From Hymenobacter pini (GTDB taxonomy: Bacteria; Bacteroidota; Bacteroidia; Cytophagales; Hymenobacteraceae), in contig NZ_JAIZZH010000004.1 in NCBI RefSeq assembly GCF_020421205.1, positions 1 through 64,000 of the forward strand: a DNA stretch of 64,000 bases. The letters run 5' to 3'. The position numbers and the translations under genes are program-made. The notes below the pieces were generated by a model. The model was given only the letters and a program-made list of their open reading frames with translations, was not told where the DNA came from and searched no databases. The first letter of the stretch is position 1, and the number at the start of each line of letters is the position of its first letter. Below, one piece after another: positions 52,898 through 60,955 of this stretch.

Positions 52898-53590
52898 TTA
52901 TTTCTTTAGCCGCTTCCCTACTACCCGCGTCCACACGCTGTAGCCAGCAGGCGTCATGTGCAGGCTGTCCGACACGTAGAATTGCGGCTGCGGCTTGCCA
53001 TTCGGGCCCAGGAGCGGCGTGGCCGTATCCACGTAACGCAGGCGTTTGGGATGCGCCTGTATATACTCTCGAATCAGGCGGTTGGCTTCCTGCACTTTCG
53101 GGTATAAGGCCCAGCGCGAAGGACTGGGCTTGATGGCTAGAAACACCAGCGGCACCTTGGGCAGCTTTTGCTGCATCAGCTTCTCAAATGTCAGAAACGA
53201 CTGAAACACCTCCTGCGGCGAGGCTCCGGAGCCAATGTCGTTGTCGCCCTCATAGAGTATCACCTGCCGGGGCTGGTAGGCCACCACCAGCTTATCGAAG
53301 TAGTACAGCGCATCGGGGAAGCGGGAGCCACCAAAGCCCCGGTTGAGCACTGGGCGACCCGCAAAATCCTGCCGCAGGGTTTCCCACTTCCGAATAGAGG
53401 AGCTGCCGTAGAATAGGATGGGGTGCGCGGGTGGGGGCGTGAGGCTGTCTTGCCGGGTAAAAGCACGGAGCTCGTCGGTCCACTGGGCGGGGTTGATGGG
53501 CGGAGCCTGGGCAGCGGCCACCTGCGCCGCACTAGCTAACAATACGCTTGCCACACCACGCAGCAGCCGACGACCGAAAGTTGAAATCAT
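52898..53590 (-). CDS. SGNH/GDSL hydrolase, exported
   Basis: A lipase/acylhydrolase-fold esterase of 230 aa with a signal peptide (VASVLLASAAQVAAAQ). Block I with the nucleophile Ser lies in LFYGSSSIRKW, block II/III in NRGFGGSRF and EGDNDIG, and block V with the catalytic Asp and His in SDSLHMTPAG. Typical substrates are acyl esters on glycans or lipids; which one is not readable. Convergent with the lipoprotein gene upstream in the window, 13 bases apart. Confidence 0.87.
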   Translation of the reverse strand: MISTFGRRLLRGVASVLLASAAQVAAAQAPPINPAQWTDELRAFTRQDSLTPPPAHPILFYGSSSIRKWETLRQDFAGRPVLNRGFGGSRFPDALYYFDKLVVAYQPRQVILYEGDNDIGSGASPQEVFQSFLTFEKLMQQKLPKVPLVFLAIKPSPSRWALYPKVQEANRLIREYIQAHPKRLRYVDTATPLLGPNGKPQPQFYVSDSLHMTPAGYSVWTRVVGKRLKK

Positions 53591-53911
53591 AGCAACAGTA
53601 AGCAGAACAGTAGAAAAACGCCGTAGCGAAAAAATGTGTAGTAAATAATAAAGTCAACAACCGGCTCAGGAGGTTGCGCCGCTGTTCAGCTTGCAGCGTG
53701 GCAGACAGTGCGGTTCAAACATAGCGCTGGCGTTATACAGGAAGTAGGCTGTACTGCGCAGACAGCCGAAAGTTTTTTCGGCCCTAGCGGCGGCTATTCC
53801 CCATTCTGCGGAAAGTTGCGAAACCCAGACTGGCATGTATGCGTCAAGTTTGATATTTTCAGACTCGTGTTGCCCTGGCGACAGTAAAATACCCTTCTTG
53901 TTTTTCATTTT
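53591..53911. other. divergent intergenic region
   Basis: A 320-base region between two divergent genes with no supported gene. It contains a hairpin, GCCGAAA and TTTCGGC at 53765-53782. Both promoters (GDSL gene on minus, hydrolase gene on plus) probably lie here, but I see no consensus element. An 80-codon frame on the minus strand (53666-53908) begins next to the hydrolase start and lacks support. Confidence 0.4.
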
Positions 53912-55399
53912 ATGAAGAAACTCTTACACGTATTTTTTCTGCTTGGGCTGCTATTCTGGTTGTCTCCCACTGCCGTGCAAGCCGCCGATGCTCCGCTGAA
54001 CGGCCAGTGGAAGGGCCCGCTGAAAGTACCGGGTGGTCAACTCACGCTCATTATTACGCTGGTGCCACTTTCCAACGGTACCTACTACGCTGCCCTCGAT
54101 GCTCCCCAGCAGCGCATCAGCCGCATGCCGGCCGAGGTAACTCTGAAGGGTACCGATATTACCATCAGCATTGAGCAGGCCGGCAGCAAGTTTGTGGGCA
54201 AAGTGAAAGATGGGGGGACCACGTTCCAGGGCACCTGGACCCAGCCGGGTCTCACGGCTCCCCTCACCCTTACCCGGATGGCCGCCGTCAAGCAGCCCGT
54301 AGCCGCCAGCAAGCCCCGCCTCACCCCGCCCTACCGCGAAGAGGAAGTTAAATTTCTGAACACCAAAGCCGATTTGGCACTGGCGGGTACCCTTACCATT
54401 CCGGCGGGTCCCGGCCCGTTTCCGGCCGTGGTACTGCTCACCGACAATGGCCCCCAAAACCGGGACGTGGAGCAGCAGGATTACCGCATGTTCGGGGCCT
54501 TGGCCGACCACCTCACCCGTCGCGGCATTGCCGTATTGCGCTTCGATGACCGGGGCGTGGGCAAGTCGCAGGGCAACCACTTCACTACTACCACCATTGA
54601 CCTGGTGAGCGATGCGCAGGCTGCTATGGTGTACCTGCGGGCCAAGCCCCTCATTGACCAACGCTACATTGGGCTGGTAGGCCACGGCGAAGGAGCCAAC
54701 GTGGCCCTGCTAGCGGCCGCCGAGCAGCAGCCGGCCACCCCGGCTTTCGTGGTATCCTTGTCGGGCTACGGCGTGCCGGGCCGCGACGTGATTATGCGCC
54801 AGCAACTGGAGATTATGCGCCTCATCGGCTCCAACCCAGCCCAAGTGAAGGCCGCGCTGGAGCTGCACAAGGAAATGGTAGAGATTATCCGCCAAACGCC
54901 CAACGACAACCAGGCCCGCGGTAAAGTAGCCGCTACCCTGCGCTTCAACAATACCGATATGGACCCCCACATGGCCCGGGCCCGGGCCGTCCAGCTTACT
55001 TCGCCTTGGTCGCGCTACTTCCTGGATTTCGACCCCACCCGCTCACTGGCCGATGTAAAATGCCCGGTGCTGCTGCTGGGGGGCTCCAACGACTTGCAAG
55101 TGGACTCGCACCAGAACATGGGGCCGCTGAAATCGGGGCTGAAAAATGCCAAGGTAAAATCGGCGAAGCTGGCCGGAGTAAACCACTGGTACCAGCCCGA
55201 AATGAAGGACTGGCCCGTAGTAAATGGCGAGCAGCAGCCCGTATTCTCGCCCAAAGCACTGGACACGATGCGCGAGTGGATTTTTGCCAACACCGAACGT
55301 CCGCAGCCCGCTCCTACTACCGGCGGCCCCGCCGAGAAGTCTTCGGCAGCTACCAAAGCAACTCGCAAAGCTTCCAAAACAGCCCAGGCCAGTCGTTAG
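53912..55399 (+). CDS. secreted alpha/beta hydrolase lacking the usual Ser nucleophile
   Basis: A 495-residue exported protein with a signal peptide (FFLLGLLFWLSPTAVQA), a beta-rich N-terminal domain (residues 27-135) and an alpha/beta-hydrolase core. The core resembles S9/S15-type Bacteroidota hydrolases (FDDRGVGKSQGNH as oxyanion and Gly-rich region). At the nucleophile elbow it reads GHGEG where GHSEG is usual: Gly259 for Ser (codon GGC at 54686-54688; AGC would be Ser). A catalytic Asp candidate (SNDLQVD) and His (VNHWYQP) are in place. So it may be a non-catalytic relative, or bear a recent mutation. Confidence 0.8.
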   Translation: MKKLLHVFFLLGLLFWLSPTAVQAADAPLNGQWKGPLKVPGGQLTLIITLVPLSNGTYYAALDAPQQRISRMPAEVTLKGTDITISIEQAGSKFVGKVKDGGTTFQGTWTQPGLTAPLTLTRMAAVKQPVAASKPRLTPPYREEEVKFLNTKADLALAGTLTIPAGPGPFPAVVLLTDNGPQNRDVEQQDYRMFGALADHLTRRGIAVLRFDDRGVGKSQGNHFTTTTIDLVSDAQAAMVYLRAKPLIDQRYIGLVGHGEGANVALLAAAEQQPATPAFVVSLSGYGVPGRDVIMRQQLEIMRLIGSNPAQVKAALELHKEMVEIIRQTPNDNQARGKVAATLRFNNTDMDPHMARARAVQLTSPWSRYFLDFDPTRSLADVKCPVLLLGGSNDLQVDSHQNMGPLKSGLKNAKVKSAKLAGVNHWYQPEMKDWPVVNGEQQPVFSPKALDTMREWIFANTERPQPAPTTGGPAEKSSAATKATRKASKTAQASR

Positions 55400-55425
55400 G
55401 TCAGCCCTCAACACGCACAATACTG

Positions 55426-55458
55426 AAAGCACCAGCGGAAAATTCCCTGGTGCTTTTT
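55426..55458 (+). terminator. terminator of the alpha/beta hydrolase gene
   Basis: AAAGCACCAG and CTGGTGCTTTTT pair around a short loop, 26 bases beyond the stop. Confidence 0.8.
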
Positions 55459-55516
55459 AGTGCCGTTTGCTCAGCTATCCGGAACCTGATACCGCCCACG
55501 GTAGTTACTTGCTCCC

Positions 55517-56125
55517 ATGTCCACTCTCCGCGCCGATTTACACGATTTGTTAGCTTTTGAGATGCTGAGCCGGCATACGCTCGACATCCTGCAGCACAAG
55601 CACGGCGTGAATGAAGGTGAGTTATTTTCGGCCCTGATGCAGGTGTTGCGGGAGAAAAAGACCAGCAGCGGGCCGCCCGAGTTAAGCCGGTCTACCAACA
55701 CGCTGGTGTGCGGCCCCGATGAGCACATCTGCCGGCACTGCGGCGACATTTTTCCGAAGCAGGCCGCCATGAAACACCTGTGGCAAGCCCACGACCTGAT
55801 CGTGCGCCGCTACCCCGAAAAGCACTACACCACTGACATCCGGCTGGCGGCGCTGTACCGGGAAGCCCGGGCCGCTAACACCGACCCACGGCTGGTAGTC
55901 TCGGCCTGGGAGGCATTGTTGTCTGCCGACCAGCAGATACCAACCATCCGGCCCTGGCAACAGCGGCAGTACCTAGTGCGGCGGCGCGGCTATACCATGC
56001 TGGTAGTGGGCGACTCTGCCCTCAACGGCCGATACCAGCGCCACGACCTGAACCGGGACAGCCAGCGGTGGGGGTTTGCCCGCTGCCTGCGGGGCACGTT
56101 TGTGCTGGTACCCATGCGGGCATAA
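55517..56125 (+). CDS. protein with a C2H2-like zinc finger
   Basis: A 202-residue soluble protein. At residues 75-95 the segment HICRHCGDIFPKQAAMKHLW...H holds C-x2-C and two His 13 and 18 residues later, as in a C2H2 finger. The N-terminal 70 residues look helical and the C-terminal part is basic (QRQYLVRRRGYTMLVV...YQRHDLNRDSQRWGFARCLRG). C2H2 fingers are uncommon in bacteria outside the Ros family, which differs in layout. Possible nucleic-acid binding is inferred only. Confidence 0.55.
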   Translation: MSTLRADLHDLLAFEMLSRHTLDILQHKHGVNEGELFSALMQVLREKKTSSGPPELSRSTNTLVCGPDEHICRHCGDIFPKQAAMKHLWQAHDLIVRRYPEKHYTTDIRLAALYREARAANTDPRLVVSAWEALLSADQQIPTIRPWQQRQYLVRRRGYTMLVVGDSALNGRYQRHDLNRDSQRWGFARCLRGTFVLVPMRA

Positions 56126-56212
56126 GTGACCCAGTGCCCTGCCGGGCGCTGTGCATCCAACCCCGGCCGCTTGCGTAGCAGGAAGTATTCACCTCTGTTT
56201 TTACTCTCCGCT

Positions 56213-56947
56213 ATGCCCCGTTTTACTTCTGCCGCCTCGTTGCTGCTGCTCTTGGCGGCCTGCCAGGGCCGGGAACAGCCCTTTGGCACCGGCTCCCAGA
56301 ACACCGCCCCCGATAAAGATGCTGGTGCCGCCACCCAGCCGTTGGCCGGCGTGTACGCCGATACTGTGCCCTGCAACGACTGCCAAGGTATTGCCACGCG
56401 CCTTACCCTCAAACCCGACAGCCTGTACGAACTGCAGGAACTGTACATAGGCCGTACCTCGCCCGTGAATTACCGGCGGGGTCCGTGGCGGGTACGCGGG
56501 CAGGTTGTTACCCTGGAGCCCAGCGGCAACGACCCGGTGCGCCGCTACCAGGTAGCCACTGGCCGTATGTTACAGCTGCTGGATGCTAACGGCAAGCCCC
56601 TACCCACCTTCGACCTGCGCTACCGCTCCGACGGCAACCTGAGCGAAGTCGGCACCCGTCGTGAGTTCACCGGCAAATACACCTACATGGCCGATGCGGC
56701 CATGTTTGAGGAGTGCGGCTCGGGGCAGAAATACGCCGTGGCTTTGGCTAGCGGCGTGAATGCTGAGCTGGAAAAACGCTACGCCAATACGCGCAAAAAT
56801 GCTGGGCAGCCAGTATTTGCCCGCGTGCAGGGAGAACTACAAAGCCAACCTGGCACCAACGAGCAGGCCCTGGTAATCAGCAAAATTCTGGAAATGAAGC
56901 CCGACCCAATTTGCCCTCAGGCGCAAAAGCAGGCTTTTCAGAAATAG
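56213..56947 (+). CDS. NlpE-like outer-membrane lipoprotein
   Basis: A lipoprotein of 244 aa (signal LLLLAAC, Cys17). The N-terminal domain holds GVYADTVPCNDCQGIATRLTL, the CxxC-containing signature of NlpE_N (PF04170), known to bind copper or report surface adhesion in E. coli. A second, strand-rich domain of about 120 residues could be the OB-fold part. The gene stands alone with no Cpx-type two-component genes nearby. Start ATG at 56213, which supplies the signal; the frame is open upstream to the previous gene. Confidence 0.78.
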   Translation: MPRFTSAASLLLLLAACQGREQPFGTGSQNTAPDKDAGAATQPLAGVYADTVPCNDCQGIATRLTLKPDSLYELQELYIGRTSPVNYRRGPWRVRGQVVTLEPSGNDPVRRYQVATGRMLQLLDANGKPLPTFDLRYRSDGNLSEVGTRREFTGKYTYMADAAMFEECGSGQKYAVALASGVNAELEKRYANTRKNAGQPVFARVQGELQSQPGTNEQALVISKILEMKPDPICPQAQKQAFQK

Positions 56948-56980
56948 ATATGGAAGCTGTCCGGGAAGTTGGCCAAAGGC

Positions 56981-57064
56981 TATAGAGACGCATACTTGCG
57001 TCTCATCGTCTGCGCCAATCGGCTGATTTCGTTCAACTACGAGACGCGAGTATGCGTCTTTACA
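56981..57064. repeat. hairpin repeat, TAGAGACGC family, copy 4
   Basis: Arms TATAGAGACGCATACTTGCG (56981-57000) extending to GTCTC and the near complement ending GTATGCGTCTTTACA, around a loop with the TTCAAC motif (57032-57037). Located between the NlpE-like gene and the MFS terminator. Confidence 0.75.
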
Positions 57065-57109
57065 ACGCGCTGACGACTTTCTAAACAGCTTCATGAATAG
57101 ACACCAAAG

Positions 57110-57147
57110 AAAAGCCCGCTGCCTCGTTACGAGGTAGCGGGCTTTTT
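57110..57147 (-). terminator. terminator of the MFS transporter gene
   Basis: AAAGCCCGCTGCCTC and GAGGTAGCGGGCTTTTT form a stem with one mismatch and flanking A/T runs. It probably works in both directions. Confidence 0.8.
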
Positions 57148-57167
57148 ACTTATGTCAGCCTATTAGC

Positions 57168-58460
57168 TCAGGTTGCCGGCTTCTTTTCAGGTGTCATGTC
57201 CAGCTGCCGCAGCTTATCAGCTTTCAGGGCCGTGATACCCACCACCACAATGGTCATGATACCGCCGAACACCACCGAGGCGGTAGTGCCCAGCCACTTG
57301 GCCATGGCTCCCGACTCGAAGGCCCCAATTTCGTTGCTGGAACCAATAAAAATGTTGTTCACCGCCGACACGCGGCCTTTCATGTACTCCGGGGTAAAAG
57401 TCTGCAGCAAAGTGGCCCGCACAATTACCGATACGGAGTCAAATACCCCCGTCAGAAACAGCAGCCCCAACGACAGGTAGAAGTTGCGCGACAAGGCAAA
57501 TCCAATGGTAGCTAGCCCAAACCCGGCCACGGCCCACAACAGCTTGCGGCCCGCAAACCGCCGCAGCGGAAAATAAGTAAGCAGCAACGCCATCAGCACG
57601 GAGCCCACGGCGGGGGCCGCCTCCAGGTGGCCCAGCCCGGAGGCGCCCACTTTCAGAATTTTCTCGGCAAATACCGGCAACAGGGCCACGGCCCCGCCAA
57701 ACAGCACCGCAAACAAATCCAACGACAAAGCGGCCAGCACCAACTGATTGCCGAAAATAAAGCGCAGCCCGCCGCTGATACTTTCCACAAAATCCGGGGC
57801 TGCACCCTCGCGCTTCGGTAGCGGGTGCGAGGCCAGGCTACTAAACAGGGCCAGGGATACCACAAACAGCCCAGTGGCAATGGTGTAGGCATTGGCTACT
57901 CCCAAGTGCGCAATGAGATACCCGCCAATCACCGGCCCAATTACCGAGGAGCCCTGCCAGGTGGTGCTGTTCCAAGTAATGGCGTTGGCCAGCTTTTCCC
58001 GGTCGGGTAATAGCTGGGGCATGTAGGAAAACAGCGCCGGCCCCAGAAAGCCCCGGGCAATGCCGCTCACGAATATTACCGCGTAAATCGGCAGCGTACC
58101 CATTTGCCCAACATTCAGCAGCTGTTGCTGCACACCCCACGATAGGGCCGCCAGCGCACCCGCGCACAGCAGCAGTACCGCTACGGCCGCCACAATGATG
58201 TTTTTGCGCTTCACCGAATCAGCCACGTGCCCCGCATACAACGACACGGCAATGCTCGGTACGGCTTCCGTGAGGCCAATCAGGCCCAGCGCCAGCGGGT
58301 CGTCGGTGAGCTTGAACAGCTGCCAGCTCACCACCAGCCCCTGAATGCGCGTGGCAATAACAAAGCTGGCCCGCGCCCCGATAAACCGTCGGAAATCGGG
58401 TACGCGCAGGGCGGTGTAGGGGTCGTAGCGTGGAGTACCGGTGGAGGAGGAATCAGCCAT
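57168..58460 (-). CDS. MFS transporter
   Basis: A 430-residue permease with about 12 hydrophobic helices. The loop-2/3 motif YAGHVADSVKRKNIIV is a variant of the MFS motif A (GxLaDrxGrkxxl). The overall pattern resembles the MFS_3 (enterobactin exporter-like) branch. It exports or imports a small molecule through the inner membrane, unidentified. Start ATG 58460, with a good promoter upstream. Confidence 0.82.
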   Translation of the reverse strand: MADSSSTGTPRYDPYTALRVPDFRRFIGARASFVIATRIQGLVVSWQLFKLTDDPLALGLIGLTEAVPSIAVSLYAGHVADSVKRKNIIVAAVAVLLLCAGALAALSWGVQQQLLNVGQMGTLPIYAVIFVSGIARGFLGPALFSYMPQLLPDREKLANAITWNSTTWQGSSVIGPVIGGYLIAHLGVANAYTIATGLFVVSLALFSSLASHPLPKREGAAPDFVESISGGLRFIFGNQLVLAALSLDLFAVLFGGAVALLPVFAEKILKVGASGLGHLEAAPAVGSVLMALLLTYFPLRRFAGRKLLWAVAGFGLATIGFALSRNFYLSLGLLFLTGVFDSVSVIVRATLLQTFTPEYMKGRVSAVNNIFIGSSNEIGAFESGAMAKWLGTTASVVFGGIMTIVVVGITALKADKLRQLDMTPEKKPAT

Positions 58461-58492
58461 AGCAGCGAGGCACCGGGAAAGAACCGGCCGGG

Positions 58493-58521
58493 CAAAGGTA
58501 GCCCCAGCCCCTTGCTCCCAA
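58493..58521 (-). promoter_or_regulatory. promoter of the MFS transporter gene
   Basis: On the minus strand TTG (58519-58521), 18 bases and TACCTTTG (58493-58500) match the Bacteroidota promoter. It lies 32 bases before the ATG. Confidence 0.6.
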
Positions 58522-58672
58522 GCTCAGCCACAGCGTTTTTTATCGGGAATTGCGAGGGGTAACTACCAAGCCAGGCAAGCCACAACCGGGGGTTTTGCGT
58601 ATGCTTGAGAAAGGACTATTCCCACCCGGTTATTTCCAAGCCGGCCACGGTAGTCTGTCAGAATTTCCTTCT

Positions 58673-59080
58673 ATGTCGGCATTTCCCTCGTTTCTATCAG
58701 TGCAGGTACGGCCTGAGCTGGATATTACGGTTATCCGATGGCTGCGGCCCGTATCGGCGGCGGAGCTGATGCAGGGCTACGAAACACTGCTGCAGCACAC
58801 GCGCACCGGCTGTTACTGGCTGGTAGATGTGCGCCAGCGCGGCCCCGCCAGCGAGGACGATACCCATTGGGTGCTCACGCAGTTTGTGAGCAGCTTGGCC
58901 CAGCACACCGGCCAGCGCATTTACCTTGCCTTCGTGGTAGCAGCCAGCCAGCTCAGCGCCGACCAGCAGCATTCCGGCTCGCCCATGGTACAAAGCGCCC
59001 AAGCCCACGTGCGGCTGTTCAGCGACGAAGTGCCCGCTCTGCACTGGCTGGCTGGCCGGCGGCAGCACCATAGCGCATAG
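58673..59080 (+). CDS. SpoIIAA-like (STAS-fold) protein, paralogue of the 46088-46549 gene
   Basis: A 135-residue soluble protein. WLVDVRQRGPASEDDTHWVLTQF and SDEVPALHWLAG align in layout with WLIDMHNIP...W...EWF and TDVASAFHWL of the 153-residue protein at 46088-46549. The function is unknown; STAS folds serve as regulators in other systems. I choose the ATG at 58673 (MSAFPSFLSVQVRPELDI). Confidence 0.5.
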   Translation: MSAFPSFLSVQVRPELDITVIRWLRPVSAAELMQGYETLLQHTRTGCYWLVDVRQRGPASEDDTHWVLTQFVSSLAQHTGQRIYLAFVVAASQLSADQQHSGSPMVQSAQAHVRLFSDEVPALHWLAGRRQHHSA

Positions 59081-59128
59081 TTTTTTTAGCAGTCAATCCT
59101 TCCCGGCTTCCACTACACCCCTGATTTT

Positions 59129-59713
59129 ATGGCTCGCTTCTCCTCTCTTTTCTGCGGTTTGCTGCTCGGCAGCCTGTGCTCACTTGCCTCCCTCTCTGCA
59201 GCGCAGGCCCAGACAACAACTGCCCCAACAGCCCGAGCAACGGCCCAACTTAAGGACGGCGCATACCGGCGCGACGGCAAAACCTTCCGGCTGCAGGCCG
59301 GGCAGTCTTTCCCGCTGTCAGCCCCGCTACGGTTTACCAACGGCCTTACCCTCCGCCCCGATGGCATTATGGTGAGCAAAAACGGCAACCGCCAGCTGCT
59401 GGAAAATGGAAAGGCCATCAACATGCAGGGCGACGTGGTGATTTACCGCGACGATATGATGACGCCCGAGGCTATTGCCCGCCACGACGAGCAGGCCACC
59501 GGCTCATCTGGTACCACCACGGTAGAAATTCCGGCCTCGGCTAACCTGTCTGCCCTCAACACCGAGTTGCAGCGCACAACCCAGCGCCTCGACCAACTAC
59601 GCCAGCTCAGCCAGCTGCTCGACCAACGCGTTACCGCCGCCGCGGCCGGCACCGCTCCAGACGCCACCCTGGAAGGCCGCATCCGCGAACTAAGCCAGCA
59701 GCTACGGCCGTAG
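59129..59713 (+). CDS. DUF6799-like exported protein with C-terminal coiled coil
   Basis: A 194-residue protein with a signal peptide (LCSLASLSAAQAQ). A domain around residues 45-105 (RFTNGLTLRPDGIMVSKNGNRQLLENGKAINMQGDVVIYR) matches what I remember as DUF6799. A helical tail (TELQRTTQRLDQLRQLSQLLDQRV) probably forms a coiled coil. It should be periplasmic. Uncharacterised. Confidence 0.65.
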   Translation: MARFSSLFCGLLLGSLCSLASLSAAQAQTTTAPTARATAQLKDGAYRRDGKTFRLQAGQSFPLSAPLRFTNGLTLRPDGIMVSKNGNRQLLENGKAINMQGDVVIYRDDMMTPEAIARHDEQATGSSGTTTVEIPASANLSALNTELQRTTQRLDQLRQLSQLLDQRVTAAAAGTAPDATLEGRIRELSQQLRP

Positions 59714-59746
59714 CGCACGGTTCTTGCAATGTTGTTTTTTAGGGGT

Positions 59747-59784
59747 CTGGTTTTCTGAATGGGTATCGGAAAACCAGCTTTTTT
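59747..59784 (+). terminator. terminator of the DUF6799-like gene
   Basis: CTGGTTTTC and GAAAACCAG pair around a 13-base loop and are followed by CTTTTTT. Confidence 0.75.
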
Positions 59785-60039
59785 CGTCGGCAGCCCATTG
59801 TAGGAGTTGCCCGGCCGGGGTATACCAGAGTATTCTATATTCAAAATGGTAGATACTAGGTTTTACAGTGGACGAAAAAAATTTTGTCATTTCCGGGCGC
59901 TGGGCGTTGTGTTTCGGGTGGCGGTTTTCTACATTTGATTTTACCTCCATTCTTCACCCGTTCTTCACGAAGAAACTTCCACCGGCAACTGCACTCTATG
60001 GCCTAAAGCTCTACGTCCCCTTCATTTTTCGTAGTCTTT
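59785..60039. other. upstream region of the ECF sigma gene
   Basis: About 250 bases, rather AT-rich (59810-59880). It contains the promoter at 59907-59937. I see no gene in it. Confidence 0.5.
59907..59937 (+). promoter_or_regulatory. promoter of the ECF sigma gene
   Basis: TTG (59907-59909), 20 bases, TACATTTG (59930-59937): a match to both boxes of the Bacteroidota housekeeping promoter. The leader would be about 95 bases long. Confidence 0.65.
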
Positions 60040-60675
60040 ATGGAAACCATGCAGCCGAGCGACTCCGCTCTCATCTCGCTCTATATTGCCGGCCAAGAGG
60101 ATGCCTTTGCTCAGCTACTTGAGCGGCACAAGGCCCGCGTATTCACTACTATTATGCTTATTGTCCGCGACGAAGACGTGGCGGAAGACCTCCTGCAGGA
60201 TACTTTCATTAAAGCGGTGCACACCATGAAAGGTGGGCGCTATAATGAAGAAGGTAAATTCTCGTCTTGGATCTGCCGGATTGCGCATAATTTGGCTATT
60301 GACTGCTTCCGGCGAGAAAAACGCAGTCCTTTATTGAACCTTGATACAACAAGTCATGCGTTCAATTCGTTGTCGTTGGCAGAAGAGGGGGCTGAGGCAG
60401 CGCTAACCCGGGAAGAAACCCACGCGCGGCTTCGGGAACTGATTCAGGAGCTGCCCGCGGCGCAGAAAGAAGTCCTGATCATGCGCCACTACGGTGACAT
60501 GAGCTTTCAGGAAATTGCCGATGCAACGGGGGTCAGCATTAATACCGCGCTGGGGCGTATGCGCTATGCGCTGATTAACCTGCGGAAAAAAATGGCCGCA
60601 CAACCCGTTTTCTATGATCAAAACCTTTACCCACGAGACGCTGCTCCGGTACGTATACAACGAATTGCCAGCTAA
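60040..60675 (+). CDS. ECF-type RNA polymerase sigma factor
   Basis: A sigma-70 family member of 211 aa. Region 2 (residues 10-85) includes DEDVAEDLLQDTFIKAVHTM and WICRIAHNLAIDCFRRE. Region 4 (about 125-190) has the helix-turn-helix GDMSFQEIADATGVSINTALGRMRYAL. It would redirect transcription in response to an unknown signal. The last ~20 codons overlap the next gene by 62 bases. An anti-sigma factor of usual size is not seen; the small overlapping gene is the only candidate. Start ATG at 60040 (METMQPSDSA); ATG 60049 is also possible. Confidence 0.9.
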   Translation: METMQPSDSALISLYIAGQEDAFAQLLERHKARVFTTIMLIVRDEDVAEDLLQDTFIKAVHTMKGGRYNEEGKFSSWICRIAHNLAIDCFRREKRSPLLNLDTTSHAFNSLSLAEEGAEAALTREETHARLRELIQELPAAQKEVLIMRHYGDMSFQEIADATGVSINTALGRMRYALINLRKKMAAQPVFYDQNLYPRDAAPVRIQRIAS

Positions 60676-60844
60676 GGAGCATCAACAAGTAGAGCATGCC
60701 CTGCAGCACGATGCCGAACTAGCGGCTTCCTGCGCCGATTTGCTGCTGGCCCAGCGCGCCCTTAATGGCCTCCGCCGTGCCCCCAGCCAACGCACCACCG
60801 ATTCCATTCTGCAATACTCCCGCACGTTCCTGCGTAGCGAATAA
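60614..60844 (+). CDS. small protein overlapping the sigma gene, possible anti-sigma-like regulator
   Basis: A 76-residue helical protein in another frame, MIKTFTHETLLRYVYNELPAKEHQQVEHALQ. Its start is similar to the N-terminal helical part of anti-sigma factors (TLLRYVYNELPAKE...). It has no CxxC zinc motif and no membrane helix. The 62-base overlap with the sigma gene suggests coupled translation. It could be a soluble anti-sigma relative, but this is inference from layout. Confidence 0.65.
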   Translation: MIKTFTHETLLRYVYNELPAKEHQQVEHALQHDAELAASCADLLLAQRALNGLRRAPSQRTTDSILQYSRTFLRSE

Positions 60845-60867
60845 CGCCGATTTATACTTGAAAATTT

Positions 60868-60910
60868 ACAGCGCCGCGAAGCTACCTGCTCGGTAACTTC
60901 GCGGCGCTGT
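60868..60910 (+). terminator. hairpin after the sigma unit
   Basis: ACAGCGCCGCGAAGCTACC and GGTAACTTCGCGGCGCTGT make a 19-base stem with one mismatch and a five-base loop, 23 bases beyond the small gene's stop. Confidence 0.7.
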
Positions 60911-60955
60911 GCTATTTGGCACCGCCTCATCCGCCGTTGTTAGTTGCCTTCAGCC

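Noticed and set aside
53666..53908. An 80-codon frame starting MKNKKGILL next to the hydrolase gene
   Set aside because: It has no family-like sequence and overlaps the promoter region of the divergent gene; no ribosome-binding or conservation evidence.
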